DNA from: Emergomyces orientalis
Taxonomy: Eukaryota; Ascomycota; Eurotiomycetes; Onygenales; Ajellomycetaceae
Assembly: GCA_002110485.1 (NCBI GenBank)
Contig: MOWL01000046.1
Location: 124,001 to 188,000 of the forward strand
Reading direction: 5' to 3'
DNA length: 64,000 bases
Shown here: in pieces, positions 22,615 through 34,480 of the stretch
Layout: each line of letters opens with the position of its first letter
Position numbering within the stretch: position 1 is the first letter of the stretch
Position numbers and translations under genes: made by a program
The notes under the pieces: model-generated
Databases searched by the model: none
Told to the model about the DNA's origin: nothing
What the model saw: only the letters and a program-made list of their open reading frames with translations

Positions 22615-23751
22615 ATGGCTCCCATCAAGGATGAGACGGTCGATGGCCTCAAGAACATTATCGGCGAGCTAGAGTCGCGGGTGGCTCAATTGGAAGAGCG
22701 ATTGCTTCATGGAGGCGATTCTTCAAAATCAAAGTCCATCACGGACTCTGTGCGGATGATCTTGATGGGCCCTCCAGGCGCTGGTGCGTTTCTCCCCGTT
22801 TTCCTTCTACATACATATAAATACAATACGTACAGTGGCTGAATATCAATGATGGTTTTTTTCTTCTTTCTTCCTATGCAGGCAAGGGAACGCAAGCACC
22901 AAGAATCAAGGACAAGTTCTGCGCCTGCCACCTGGTAAGTTCACCGTTCTACAGAAGAAAAAAACTATTAAAAATCACAGTAGAATGGCAGGCTGACTGG
23001 TACCGTGTGTCTTCTTCCCTCTTATCCATAGGCCACCGGAGATATGCTACGGTCACAAGTTGCTCGCAAGACCGAGTTGGGCAAGGAGGCTAAGAAGATC
23101 ATGGACCAAGGCGGATTGGTCAGCGATGAGATTATGATTAACATGATCAAGCACGAATTAGAGAATAACAAGGAGTGCCAGAACGGGTAAAATATGCTGC
23201 CTCTTATGTTATTTTATTTTATTTTACTTTCGTTTCTACGAATCTGGATTCGCTAACGCAGGAGAAAAATGGTCTTGGTTGACAAAATTAACAGCTTTAT
23301 ACTGGACGGTTTCCCCCGCACAGTCGCCCAAGCCGAAAGATTAGACGGCATGCTCAACTCCCGCGGCCAGAAACTTCAGCATGCCATCGAGCTCCAGATC
23401 GACGACGCTCTCCTCGTTGCGCGGATAACTGGCCGCCTGGTGCATCCCGCTTCGGGACGGTCTTATCACAAGATCTTCAACCCACCCAAGGAAGCCATGA
23501 AGGACGATATAACCGGGGAGCCATTAATCCAGAGGTCAGATGATAACGCCGATGCCCTGCAGAAGAGGTTGAAGACCTATCACTCCCAGACCGCTCCTGT
23601 TGTTGGATACTACAAGAACACCGGCATCTGGAAGGGGATCGATGCCAGCCAGGAGCCTGGACAGGTGTGGAAGAGCCTGCTGCATGTTTTTGATGCGGAC
23701 AAGGCCGCTTCTTCTAGCAGGATACTTGGCAAGATTGGCTTGTCGAAATAA
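22615..23751 (+). CDS. adk1: adenylate kinase, cytosolic/mitochondrial (Adk1)
   Basis: Catalyses ATP + AMP to 2 ADP. The 277-aa model uses exons 22615-22783, 22882-22934, 23032-23186 and 23295-23751. The P-loop is split by intron 1: ILMGPPGA then GKGTQAP. Next come ATGDMLRSQV (AMP binding), SDEIMINMI and FILDGFPRTVAQAERLD. The lid follows, with GRLVHPASGRSYH and the long-type insert FNPPKEAMKDDITGEPL, then the arginine pair QRSDDNADALQKRLKTY. Residues 1-45 form an extra N-terminal coiled region. The final acceptor was set at 23295 because it restores the conserved NGFILDGFP junction; an upstream AG at about 23261 would add 11 residues in frame. The ATG at 22615 is in good context (CACAATGG). 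Confidence 0.95.
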
Positions 23752-24851
23752 ACTGGACTGATTATATCCTTTTCTTTCGGTTTATAAACTTGCTCCGTCT
23801 TCCTCTTTTCCTATTTTCTCTCTCGCTCTCTCCCTCCCTCTATGTGTGTATTTCATGTCGTTTCCTTCCTCTTTCTTTTTTTATATATTCTTACTCTTTT
23901 TCTTCTTGTTCTTCTTGTTCTTCTTCGTCGTCTAGTTCTTCCTACGGATTCCCTCTAGTTTTCTCTCTGGTGTCAGAAATGGATCCTATCTACCTACCTA
24001 CCTACCTACCCACCCTTATTGGAGAGATCTTATATATGTGTCCCATGATTGTATACGCGAAAAGTTTCTATTATCCCATTTCTTTGCTGGTGATTTAGGT
24101 GAGCAACCAACCCCAAAAACAGGGGACCTTCGCTCGTACATAGAAAGGAAATGCGGCACATTGCAAAAAAAAAGCTCTTGTATAATAATACTTTTTCCGC
24201 CGCTGTTCAATCAACCAACCACGTAGTGGTTATATATATTGCCTTGTCCCCTCTTTTTTTCTTCTCTCTCTTTCTGAGCAATGTTGCCGTTGTTCGTATT
24301 CTTCTTCTTCTGCCTCCTCTCATTTTCCTTTATGGATATGGATTGTTTGATTTATCCTTTCAATCTGATTGGTATCTCTTTTGTGCCTGTGCATTGCCAA
24401 GTGTGAGATTAGAGATAAGGAAAACAGAACATGGGAATTCCTTTTTTATTATTTTTTCTTCTTCAATATTCTCCATCTATTATACATCCATTTCTATGAG
24501 GGCTTTTCACCCTATGCACACATCCCTCTCCTCTTGTTGCTGCTAGGTGACTCTGATGTGTGATCGCATGACTGTGTGAGCAGTGAATAAAAATTTGTTG
24601 AGTTGTGTTATAGCCTGACATGTTGTTTTTCTCACAAATACTCCCCCAAATTTCTTTCTTCTCTCTTGTTTTGTTGTCAATTGTCGTTCATCTCATCTTC
24701 TCTTCTCTTCTTCACACTCTTTCATCACGCCTCTCATCATTCCTTACCAGCACGCATCTCAGATTCACACTAAGTCATTCTCTCGGCATCTCCTATCTCT
24801 TCATTCTACTCCCAACCAGCTTTGATCTCATTCCTCCAATTGCCACAGGAA
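23752..24851. other. spacer between adk1 and the small acylated-protein gene
   Basis: About 1.1 kb, strongly pyrimidine-rich on the plus strand, with a (TACC)-type tract at about 23989-24010. The part just upstream of 24852 (TCTTCTC-rich) looks like a 5' leader. No gene seen. Confidence 0.55.
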
Positions 24852-26059
24852 ATGGGTAACTGTCTTTCCTGCATTCGTGGGGACGACGATGATGAGTCCG
24901 TTACTGTTCATGGGATGGAGATCGGGTCTCCTCAGTTGTAAGTCCTTCTTCTCCCATGGCTAGAATAGATATCTATCTTATCGTCAATACAACTCCTTGG
25001 CATTTGCTTGGTCTGCCTGAACTACTCACCCTACTCTCCCACTCTCTGCCCCTTTCCGCTGTTTTAGGGGAGGGAGGGAATTGAACGTCCGTTTGTGCGT
25101 CTGTTTTACACTAGCTTTTTCATTGCATTTTTGTGCGCGTCCTACATTTCGAATACTGTGCGCTTGATCTTGAACAGACAGCTAATATCTTGATCCCCCT
25201 TTTTCGTTGTTGTCGATTTCTAGCCCGCAGACCACGCTGAACCTCGATATGCATACTTTGCGACGTAAGTACACCCAAGAGCAAAAGAGCAAAAAAAAAT
25301 ACAAGAAAAAGGAAAAGGGGGGAGAAGAAATTGACTTTTAAACATAATTTTTTTGGAAAAATAAAAACCTCATGCCCCAAAGCCCCCTTTTTGACATGTT
25401 TTATTTCAATTTCATTGTTTCTCACTCAGGAGGCGGTCTACTGATTGCTCTTAAATCCCCATTCCCCCCTCACCCCCTTCGTTGATTTGGTGGGGGGAAC
25501 TTGCTAAGAAATTTCTGTCTACCCCTTTTATTCTCCCTTGCAGCTATTACTCGCCATGACGGTCGCGAGGTCGACGTCTACCAGGAAATTCGTAGTATGC
25601 CGCGTACTATGAACATGGGTGACCTTGGTGAACTTGGCGAGATTGCAGCTTCTGCCATGGCAGTCGACGAGCAGCCCGGGCGAGTCGTAAGTTTACCTCC
25701 TTTTCATTCCTTTCATCCCCCCCGGTAACCCCATATTGGGAACTCATTCCCCTTTCCCCCATCCCCAACGCAAGCCCCCAAAAATTGTACTCCCAAATTT
25801 TCCAGAGTGAATTTTTTTTTTTTTTTGTTTTTGAACACCCAATTGATGACTTGTGAAACAACATTTTTTCATGCTCCAAAGGTGGTTGTGTATGTTGACG
25901 CGATAGTCCTAGACTCCTGAGGTCGCTCTCGTTGTCGAGACCAAGGAAGGCGACGTCCCAGCTGCCCAAGTTTCTTCTGTCTCTGCCGACACCGCCGCTT
26001 CGTCCACCGACGGAGAGGCTGTCGTTGAAGAGGTGGTCGCACCCGGTACGGCTCGCTGA
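24852..26059 (+). CDS. small N-myristoylated/palmitoylated protein, unknown function
   Basis: I do not recognise a named family. Four exons (24852-24937, 25224-25264, 25544-25686, 25913-26059) join in phase to a 138-aa acidic protein. The N-terminus MGNCLSCIRG has Gly2 for N-myristoylation and Cys4/Cys7 for palmitoylation, so it probably sits on a membrane, as dually acylated proteins do. After an Asp run come short motifs (GMEIGSPQ, NLDMHTLRPITRHDGREVDV, YQEIRSMPRTMNMGDLGELG), suggesting a conserved core, and a low-complexity Ala/Val/Glu tail. The three introns (286, 279 and 226 nt) are nearly twice the coding length. All splice sites are GT-AG and preserve frame over four exons, which supports the model. 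Localisation is an inference from the acylation motif alone. Confidence 0.72.
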
Positions 26060-27110
26060 ATACGGCTATTAGTTGCTCCCTTTGCTCGCAAAGCATTGTT
26101 GTCATCGTCATCGCCCCTCGCCACCTTACGTACTATCAGCGCCTCATCTGCATCGTCAGATGGAGCGGCGCTTGCGTTGAAAAGGAGAGCAAATATGGTC
26201 CTCTTTTTTTTTCTTTTTTTTTTTCTCAAACGTTCATGAATTCTTTTGTTGACCTTAGATGACGGGGAGAATAGGGGCCACCTTAAGTTTTGTCTGTTAT
26301 GCCTACAGATTTTTTTTTGGGTTTTTCTCTTTTTTTTTTCCTCCACGAAACCAACTGGTTTCAATTCTTGTGTAAATGGGTTCACATTACTTTGTGATTT
26401 ACCTTTCTTCCCAAGTGGTTTTGTTAATTTTTGTTGTGTTTATGGTTTTTTTTTATCCATTGAACTCAACCCTCAATCATGTTCCCTCCTTTATTTGGCC
26501 ATGTATATCTGATGAGACATTTTGCTCAATGATACTCTTTCTGTTTCATCTGGCCAGGATGTGTTTTTCTGTCTGTTACTGAGGGGCCAATGAAAAGAAA
26601 CATGTGAAACGGGACAAGCATGACATCTGACAGAGGAATGTCAATGAAAAAAGGGGGCTGTGGGGTGAGGTATGAGATTTGTATTTTGAAGATTTTTTGT
26701 GTTGATTCCAGAGAGAACCAAAGCCTTAGGGCTATGACATAATGTTATGAGATCAATTGTCCCTCCGCATTTGTTTCATTTTGCCATTTTCTTCTTCTCT
26801 CTCTGTCATTCTCAGTTGGAGATGCCAGTATTCGCTCGGGCACCAGAAAACGTGTTTGATCGTGGGTAGAAATCAGGTTCATTTGGTCATTTGGAGAAGA
26901 CAAGATAGTATTCCTGAAAGTATCTGATATGATAAACGAGAAGATATTTGCATGGCGCCTAGGTGGGCTAAAACATTCAAATATGTATACCACAAGCCAG
27001 TAATTACCACCCTTCCCCCCCTAAAAGGCCACCACACCTTCTCAGAAAGATATCCACAAAAATATCCGCAGATCCATATGTACAAAATTGGGAAGCAAGA
27101 AAGAAAATAC
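26060..27110. other. 3' spacer between convergent genes
   Basis: About 1 kb of T-rich sequence between convergent genes, with T-runs at about 26202-26225 and 26325-26340. Two open frames here show no recognisable protein features. Confidence 0.55.
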
Positions 27111-27741
27111 CTAAACATCGCTCTTCTTTCCCCCAAGCTTCACCGGATACTCCGTCGATTCAATCTCATCCGGATATCGCAAACCACCTTGCCTCCTCAC
27201 CTCATCCATGACCTCCATAATAACCAAACTCTCCTCCCATGACATCGTCTCACTCTCCAACTTCCCATCTCTTACACACCTCGCCGCCTCATCAGCCTCC
27301 CAATACATCCCTTTCCCATTCCCTGGAAATTCACCCACAACTTCTCTAATCTCCCGCTCATCGCCTATTTCACCGGGAATCTTAAGTGGTATAACCTTAA
27401 AGCTATCTGGATGAAACGGGTAGCCGAAGACCTGTATCTCGCCCCGTGTGCCCTGGATGCGCACGCTGGGACCCGCAGACCATTTTCCATCCGGGTCGGA
27501 GATGAGGCGGAAGTTTGTCATGGCGACTGCTTGCGCTTTGTGGGTGCCTGCGGGCGTCGATTGGGGGAATTCGAGGAGGATTGTGGTGGATTCATCGGCA
27601 CCCGTGGCGTGGTAGTGGACCATTTGGGAACTGACAGAGCTGGGCGGTTTGCGTTGGGCGAGGGGCCGGGTGTGGTAGAGGGTTTGGAAGACCCAGGTTA
27701 AGGAGTAGACGCCCACTGTATACATATATTTTGAGTAAGTG

Positions 27742-27775
<34 letters not shown>

Positions 27776-28678
27776 GGGGGGTGGGGGAACAGGGGTGGGG
27801 GCCGCGGGGTGTGTATCCTGCTTCTCCCACGGTATATACATATATATCTATAAAACTTACCATCCAACAAAACCCCTCCGGCCAAATCCATATTAACCAT
27901 CCGATGCGTCGTCCCCCACTCCCCCTCCGGATCAGTACTCCCACAACTCGTATCCGCCATAACCCTCAACACCTCCCCAATCTCGCCCTTCCCAATCAAC
28001 TCCCGAATCTGCACCGAAAGCGGGAAAAATCTCGTCCAAACCGCCTCCATCAAAAACAGCTTCTTCTCGCGCGCCGTCTCAACAAGAATCCTCGCCTGCG
28101 CCGCATTGACCGTCAGCGCCTTCTCGCACAGCACGTGTTTCCCCGCATTCAGCGCAAGCATGGTGTTTTGGAAATGGTGCGAGTGCGGCGTGGCGATGTA
28201 GATGATGTCGACGTTTGGATCGTTGACGAGGTCCTCGTAGGTGCCGTAGGCGGTGCATGGTTGCGGGATGGAGTTGTCTGAGATAAATTTCTGCGCTCGT
28301 TCGCGCGACGACGAGGAGGCGACGGCTGAGATTGTGTGGGAGATGTCCGAGGCGCCACGGAGGGAGGGGTCGATGAGCATGTCCCTTGCAAATGCTGTGT
28401 TCGAGGGTGGGATATCATGTTAGCTTTGGGAGTGGGAGCCGGGTTTCACGTATTTCGTTCCGATTTTTTTATATATTTTTTGGTTTATTTGATGGGAATT
28501 TTGGGTTATTATTTCTTACTTTTGGCAATCCCTCCCGTAGCTAAACGATGCGATCGTCAGTGAAGCTCTCTCTGGCGTGAGGTTTTTTTCGCAGTCATAA
28601 ATATTTGGGGAGCGGAATGCAACGGCAAGCCTTCAACTTACCCATAAACCCCCACCGGATATTATATGGTTTCGCCAT
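27111..28678 (-). CDS. Gfo/Idh/MocA-family NAD(P) dehydrogenase
   Basis: Probable NADP-dependent sugar/dihydrodiol dehydrogenase (dimeric dihydrodiol dehydrogenase / D-xylose 1-dehydrogenase type), 398 aa. Exons: 28678-28642, a 21-nt micro-exon 28540-28520, 28394-27861 and 27715-27111. Joining them gives RWGFMATGGIAKTFARDML: the micro-exon supplies most of the Rossmann glycine segment. Further motifs are ISAVASSSSRERAQKF, VDIIYIATPHSHHFQNTMLA, GKHVLCEKALTVN (the EKP-type lysine as EKAL), FLMEAVWTRFFP, and LLDVGVYSLTWVFQTLYH, whose Asp/His side supplies the active site. Without the micro-exon the nucleotide-binding motif is lost. Intron 3 contains a T30/G7 run. The exact substrate cannot be read from sequence. 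Confidence 0.9.
27745..27781. repeat. T30 followed by G7 homopolymer tract
   Basis: A run of thirty T then seven G lies within the third intron of the dehydrogenase gene. On the coding strand it reads C7A30, about 30 bases upstream of the acceptor. Its length is a likely site of sequencing error or isolate polymorphism. Confidence 0.85.
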
Positions 28679-29809
28679 GGCTGGTTGATCAATCGAGATA
28701 TATTCAATGGGATTATTTATGTTTGAGAGCGGAGGGGGGCCAAAACCCGGTGTAAAACCTGAAAGAGACACTGATTTTTGTTGAATTGGTCGAGATTTCA
28801 GATATATACGCGAGGGGAGTGAGGGGCTCAATTTATATACGATATGCCAATAATGGCGGGGGTTATTCTTTTCCAAGGTTACCACCCGTACTCGCATTAC
28901 TTCAACCTCCCCACAGAAAACGATGTAACTACCCCTACACTCTCGACCTAGAGCCCAGTACTACAGCGGGCTTGGGAAATGGAACATCGGTCCGGGGGTC
29001 CGCATATTCGGAAGGGATTATTTAGGCTTTCGGCATACCGATGAGAACTTGTGGAATCAGGAATTGGTATTCACAATTCAAAGTTGCTGAATGGTGCAAT
29101 TAACCACTTAAAACCTAACTATACTCGTTCATTCTACCAACATACAGTTATCGAGGATTTTATTTTTATTGTTCAAATGCATTTAAATTCAATCAACCAG
29201 TAATATGAACAGAAGTACTGTACAACAAAAATTTCAACAGCGGCATACAAAAAAAGAAAGAAAAAAGAAACAAAGGATAAACTTATATTTTGTAATGGTA
29301 ACTACCAGGTGAAAAGAATAGAGTAGATTGAGTCTATAAGGCAAACAAAGACTTGAGTTCAACATGCCACGCAATGCCATGCCATGCCTATGGTAAGAAG
29401 CGAACAAAAAAAAGTAAACAGAAAAAGAAAGCGACGTAGCCTAAACTGAATCGCTGGACACATGATGTAAGCAATGAGTAGCTAGTACATTACGTTGAAG
29501 TAAAAAGGGGGGTGGGGAGCTTTCGTATAAGGACGACCTTATAGACGACGTAGGAGATATTAGGACAAATTGTCGAGTGGGGGAGGGAGTTTGGGGAGGA
29601 GGAGGCTGGTCTAAAAAGGGGGGTTAAAAAAGGAAAATTCTTGAGAATTGAAAATGTCATGATGCAGGTTCAGTTTTTATTCTAACACTAGTTGTGACAT
29701 TTTCTGATTCCTAAAACCACACAGAGAGGGAGAAGAGACAAATGAGAGGTTAGTTTACGCGACAATTCCAAATTGGTAAATAGGGGAGGGTGGGGGAGGG
29801 CATCGCTTA
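28679..29809. other. spacer between dehydrogenase and pcf11
   Basis: About 1.1 kb. It contains the dehydrogenase promoter and, from about 29500 on, the likely 3' region of pcf11 with G-rich and purine-rich stretches. No coding signal recognised. Confidence 0.55.
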
Positions 29810-32121
29810 TCATACCTCAGCTTTCCTCTTACCCAGGACAGAGTCTGGAGTTCCCGTTCTACCCACCGGTGTCCCTCGTCCCGTCGCCGTGCCATCCTTC
29901 GTAACTTCCGAATAGCAACTGGCATGATATATACGATTCCCCACTTTACTAGCATCATGCCAAATCCAATCCTGTGCTTCCTCGGACCACGTCGACTCGA
30001 ATTTCTCCTGGCAGATGGGGCATGGCGCATTGCGAAGCGCTGCGTCATTGGGAGCATGGATCCATTGCTTTTGCGACAACTTCTTTGCAGCAGCCGCAGC
30101 AGCCTCTGGCGCCGATCCATTTGCAGAAGTTGCACCTTCACCAGTTGGTTCGCCGGTATCGTCGTCGTATTCTCGCGATTTAATCCATTCCTGTATTGTT
30201 GCGCACCTATGAGTCAGGTGGTTCCCAACAGAAGAAAGAGAGGCATAGATGGGGAGAATTAGTTTACTACTTACCCGTTCGTCGAGATACCAGCTACGAC
30301 TCTGTCCACGCTTAGATGCTTCAGTCATGCGCTGATTAGTTTTGAAATGCCAATCCAAGTGCCGGGCCTTTTTCTCCTTTCCTTGGTCACCTGACTGAAA
30401 GCGTCGGCCACATGTACCACATCGATTCGGTTTTTCTTCGTACAGGGTAGAGACTAGGTTCGGCCTTGGTCTAAGTAGAGACGGAGGGAAGTTAATATGG
30501 ACTATAACAACGAAGTTTTTATTTATATATTTTACAGGAGAGCTTACATTCTGATAGATGTTGAGGTCAGTTGGACATTGATTTTAACTTCAGATGGGTT
30601 GGGTAAATGTGAAAGCGCAACAGATGGTGTATATCCCGCTTGCCCAGGGAGAATGAAGGGTAGATTGGGGGGTGTTGGAGGAGCAGATGCAGTAGGAGGT
30701 GGAAGTAGCCCTCGGGCTCTAAGGGAAGCAATCAAGGGATTTTCCGTTTGGGTGGGTGCTGTCGACGGTGCGGGGGGAGGCGGCGTGCTGGTGGCCTGAG
30801 GCTGTAGAAACGGTGGAAGATAAGGCGGTTGGGGCGGTTGGGGCGGTTGGGGCGGAGGTGTTCTGCTTTGCTGGCTCGTTGTCGCTTTTATAAGCTCTGC
30901 TATCGTGGCCGGGTTCAGAAGAGCTTGAAGATTTGGTTGTGGAGTTTGGTTTTGTATTGGTTGAATGGGCTGGGGTACAGGTGGAGTTGGAACAACTCGT
31001 GGAGGTGCTGGTGGTTGTGGTGAGAGCTGAGATACCTGACCTCGAATAAGTTTTAGCTGGTCTTGAGGCAATTTCTGCTGCTGCAGGATACTCTGGAGGT
31101 CTAGAAGAGCTTTTAGCCGTTGTTGAATTGAAGGGTCAAGTGGATTATTTGCAAAATCAGCTCGAGCAGTAGAGATCAAATTTTCAATGTCACGATGTAA
31201 TGCGCCAAGATCAATGGGTTCTTGGAATGGTTGCCCGTATGGCTGGGTTTGTTGAGTCGACGGCTGCAAGGAGTTAGTATGAGAGTGATTACATCACTTG
31301 GTCGGAAATTGAACACTCACATAGCGCTGCCCATTACTTGGGTACTGTTGAGGGACACTTTGGTTGGCGGATTGAGTATATCGTGGGGGAACTTGCGGCG
31401 GGGTTGGAGTGTTTCGCCAGGTAGCAGTAGTTGGAGGCGTAGTAACTCCACGATTCCGCCCGAGGGTATCCTGGTGGCTTCTGGCCTGCTGATTCTGAAG
31501 TGCAGCTGTTCTGGCTTTGATAAGGGCATTCTCAATACTGCGGGTTATTTCAACTGGGAACACAGGTCTGGTGTCCAAGGAGCCAGGCACAGGTTCTTTC
31601 CAAGTTTTCAGCATCTCATCCAGCTTTTTGCGGGTCTGAGAATCGACGAGCGTATATGCGTTCATGAAGGTCTGGTAAAGGTTGCGCCCCAAAAATAGAG
31701 TGTAGGGCGTTCCTACATTTTTGACAACGGAATCAACTACATAAAGAGCTGGAAGTTTCTGGGCTGGCGGAGTCTACAAATGAAGATCCGAGTTAGAGAG
31801 TTGGATATATCAATATTGCTACAAATGCTCGAGTTAAGCGGTCGCAACGGAAGGGTAGGGGGATAAGGGGTAAAACAAAACGAAGATAAGCAAAATATTA
31901 AAGAAAAGATAAGAAAAGAAAAAGAGAGAAGAAAAAAAAGACGAAGCACCTACTGTCCGGATATGATTCTCCAATACTCGGGAGATGGCCATCGCATGTT
32001 CAGTATTTTCCTTAGCAATCACAGTGAGATTGCTAATTTGGAATTTATCGTTTCCTGTCAGGTCCTCGAGCGAGTTCTTGTAATCTTCCGCGACTTCATC
32101 AGATGCAAGCCCTGCAGACAT
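29810..32121 (-). CDS. pcf11: mRNA 3'-end cleavage factor component Pcf11
   Basis: Subunit of cleavage factor IA, linking the RNA polymerase II C-terminal domain to pre-mRNA 3' processing and termination. It has 637 aa from five exons: 32121-31954, 31773-31321, 31263-30548, 30470-30275 and 30190-29810. The N-terminal CID (about 1-140) has EVAEDYKNSLEDLTGNDK, ISNLTVIAKENTEHAMAIS and KLPALYVVDSVVKNVGTPY. The middle has DLGALHRDIENLISTARADF and long Pro/Gln-rich tracts. The first zinc knuckle is RCGTCGRRFQSG, followed by KARHLDWHFKTNQR and SRSWYLDERE, the Clp1-binding neighbourhood. The second knuckle is CPICQEKFESTW with NRIYHASCYSE. ATG 32121 is the first in frame and lies just before the CID. 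The order of domains is canonical. Confidence 0.93.
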
Positions 32122-33182
32122 GCTGGGCACTTGGTATGCAGATGTAATCTAGAGAAGATTATGAACAGACAATACAGGATATCGAAAGAGAGAATAACAA
32201 AAGGAAAGGGAGAATGGTATAGAAAAGGAGAAAGGAACCAGGGCGAACAGGTGAAGAGGTTTTTTCCTTCAAGGAAGTTTGCGATATTGCCCTGTTTTAA
32301 GCAGGAGAAGAGTGAATGGAATCTTGTTCTTGTTCTTTTCTTTTCTTCTTTTTTGGCTTCTGGTTTTTTCTTCTCTCTTTTTCCCTGCGAAGCGAGCTTC
32401 TGCTAATTTGACAGTGCGAACTAATTGAAAAGGAAGACAGGACAGAATTTGTAGAATGGTTGCTAAGCTATTCTCTGCAAAAACTTGACAGAACAGGCCG
32501 ACGTGAAACCCCAAATGCACAATATATTTTATCCTTCTTCTATCACCCACCACCCATTAAAGACCACCGCACAATGCCGCCAGTCCTTTTTCCGTCCTTC
32601 TCAGCAGCGAATGCCAAATATCCCAACAGTAAACGTGCTGGCAGGTAGGGGAAATGGGCTGTGGTCGACAGTAGGTGATGTTGGCGCGGAGGGGGGGAAA
32701 CGGGGAATTGGATGTGCAACAGTGAGGAGGGGGCCGAAGGGGAATATAATTAGTGTAATAATGGAAGGCAAAACAAAATAAAAAGATCAAAACAAAGCCG
32801 CTGACAGTAACAGCAGCTATTTATCCAGGAATATTCACAAAGTAGCTGTTGATGTTGTTGGAGTTTGTTGGAGTTTGTTGCTGCGGACTAAAGCTAGAAG
32901 AGATTTTGAGGTTGAGGTTTGGGTGAGGCTCTGTAGGGCTGGTGATGAGTCAGCTAACACCACGTGGACATCATGTGACATATCTTACATCCCTGACTCA
33001 GCAAGATCAAAGTTCTCAAGCAGCGTCATCCTATTATTCCTGTTGGAGTTTGGGAACTAAATCCTCTCTTCTGTTCTCTGCACTGATATGATATGATATT
33101 CCATCTAGCAATCTACCATTTCAATATTTAATATCCTCACATTTTACTACTACCAGCGTACCCTAGAGGCCCGGCTTTAGCC
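32122..33182. other. divergent promoter region pcf11 / I9-like gene
   Basis: About 1.06 kb between divergent genes with T- and G-rich tracts. There is a direct duplication of a GGAGTTTGTT unit near 32859-32880. No coding signal recognised. Confidence 0.55.
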
Positions 33183-33721
33183 ATGAAAGTGTTTACTCTT
33201 CTTCTGGCGCTACTTGCGCCAGCCGTCCTCGCAGGAACGAATCCAGAGAGGACAGTTCTGGTCACCTATCCCGAAGACACCCCTTGCTCTATCATCGAAC
33301 AGGCTATACAGGCCGTCAAGGATGCGGTATGATATCCGTATTATCCCTGTCATACTCTCTACCCATCTCAGAGAGCCTTTTGATATCTAACTAGCTTTAT
33401 TTGCAACGGCCATAACAGGGCGGAACCGTCACTCATCAATTTGGTAAGTCGTTGCCCCAAAAAATGCACATAACCCCATGAATGCCGGATGTGATTTTTG
33501 TGCTAATACACGGCTTTTTTATCCAGAACTGATCAAGTATGCCTCCAACCTCGTCCCTCCGGATTTTTATTGTTAACCGCCTGCTAAACGTGTTGGAAAC
33601 TAGGGGTTTCGCCGCAACTGGACCCACAAAGGTCTTCGATATGGTTTCTACCTTGTCAGAGAAGTTTCATCCATGGATCGAAGAAGATCAGATAGTCACC
33701 ACCTACGACGATAGAGTGTAA
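33183..33721 (+). CDS. small secreted inhibitor-I9-like protein
   Basis: A 98-aa protein with a signal peptide (MKVFTLLLALLAPAVLA) and a single inhibitor-I9-like fold, the domain of subtilisin propeptides and of yeast proteinase-B inhibitor. Exons: 33183-33326, 33419-33443, a 10-nt micro-exon 33527-33536, and 33604-33721. Splicing gives ERTVLVTYPEDTPCSIIEQA, then GGTVTHQFELIKGFAATGP, then KVFDMVSTLSEKFHPWIEED and QIVTTYDDRV, the beta-alpha-beta / beta-alpha-beta order of I9. The micro-exon encodes the conserved ELIK segment that leads into GFA. Fungal members of this group are often annotated as proteinase inhibitor I9 domain proteins. The sequence fits secretion, whereas the yeast inhibitor is vacuolar/cytosolic. 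The protease target is unknown. Confidence 0.85.
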
Positions 33722-34480
33722 TCTCGCAAAGGGAAACCGTGGAGCGGGAGCCCCATTTTTCACCATGATATACGGCTGAAATTTCCTTCTATTCTTGATT
33801 TGCTGTCTGGTTACAATGGGGTCACTGCCCATCCTCAGTGCTGGAATGATATTTTGTTTTCCCATTTAATAAAACCAACGAAACCAGGGAATGCAAACTT
33901 ATGTGTTTGACGTTCTTATTGTATTGGCGCTGCATTACAATATCAGATGTACTTGCACATGCATACACTATTATTTTTTCCCCACCTTTTTGGCCTTGCA
34001 TGTTGAATATAACCCAAGCCATCCATTTCACTGTAGTTTACAGAACATGGGCTGTTTGTAAATAATAAACAAGACCTACTTGATAATTTGAGAGCAAAAG
34101 TAATAATAACAATTAATGCTATAAATATCATTTTGATCATCTGTTTTAACTAACTTAACTGGGTAACTATTAATTTGAGAGTACTCCAGGGCGTCTGGTT
34201 GCCCCTAAAATTGCTGTGGTCGTTGTCGTTTGCCGAAACTAGACTATTACTGTTTGGCTCTGTTCCATCCCCTTTGATCTCCGGCACTATTTATTAGTTC
34301 AAGACGTGACTTCTTACACGTTCCGAGTCGCAATCCTAACTCACCAATATAGAAAAACGCGGTTTACAGCAGCTACCCACGCATTTCCCGCCTTTCTCTC
34401 CGCGTGCCATGATGCTGGATCATTCTGGCTCGAACTCATCGCATACCGTGTAAACTCGTGCAGCACAACCCCGCGCCACA
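33722..34480. other. spacer upstream of hook
   Basis: About 760 bases, AT-rich between 33900 and 34170, containing the 3' end of the I9-like gene and the promoter of the next gene. No gene seen. Confidence 0.55.

Noticed and set aside
27739..28281. Plus-strand frame of 180 aa inside the dehydrogenase gene
   Set aside because: It begins in a homopolymer-derived Phe run and is antisense to well-conserved exons.
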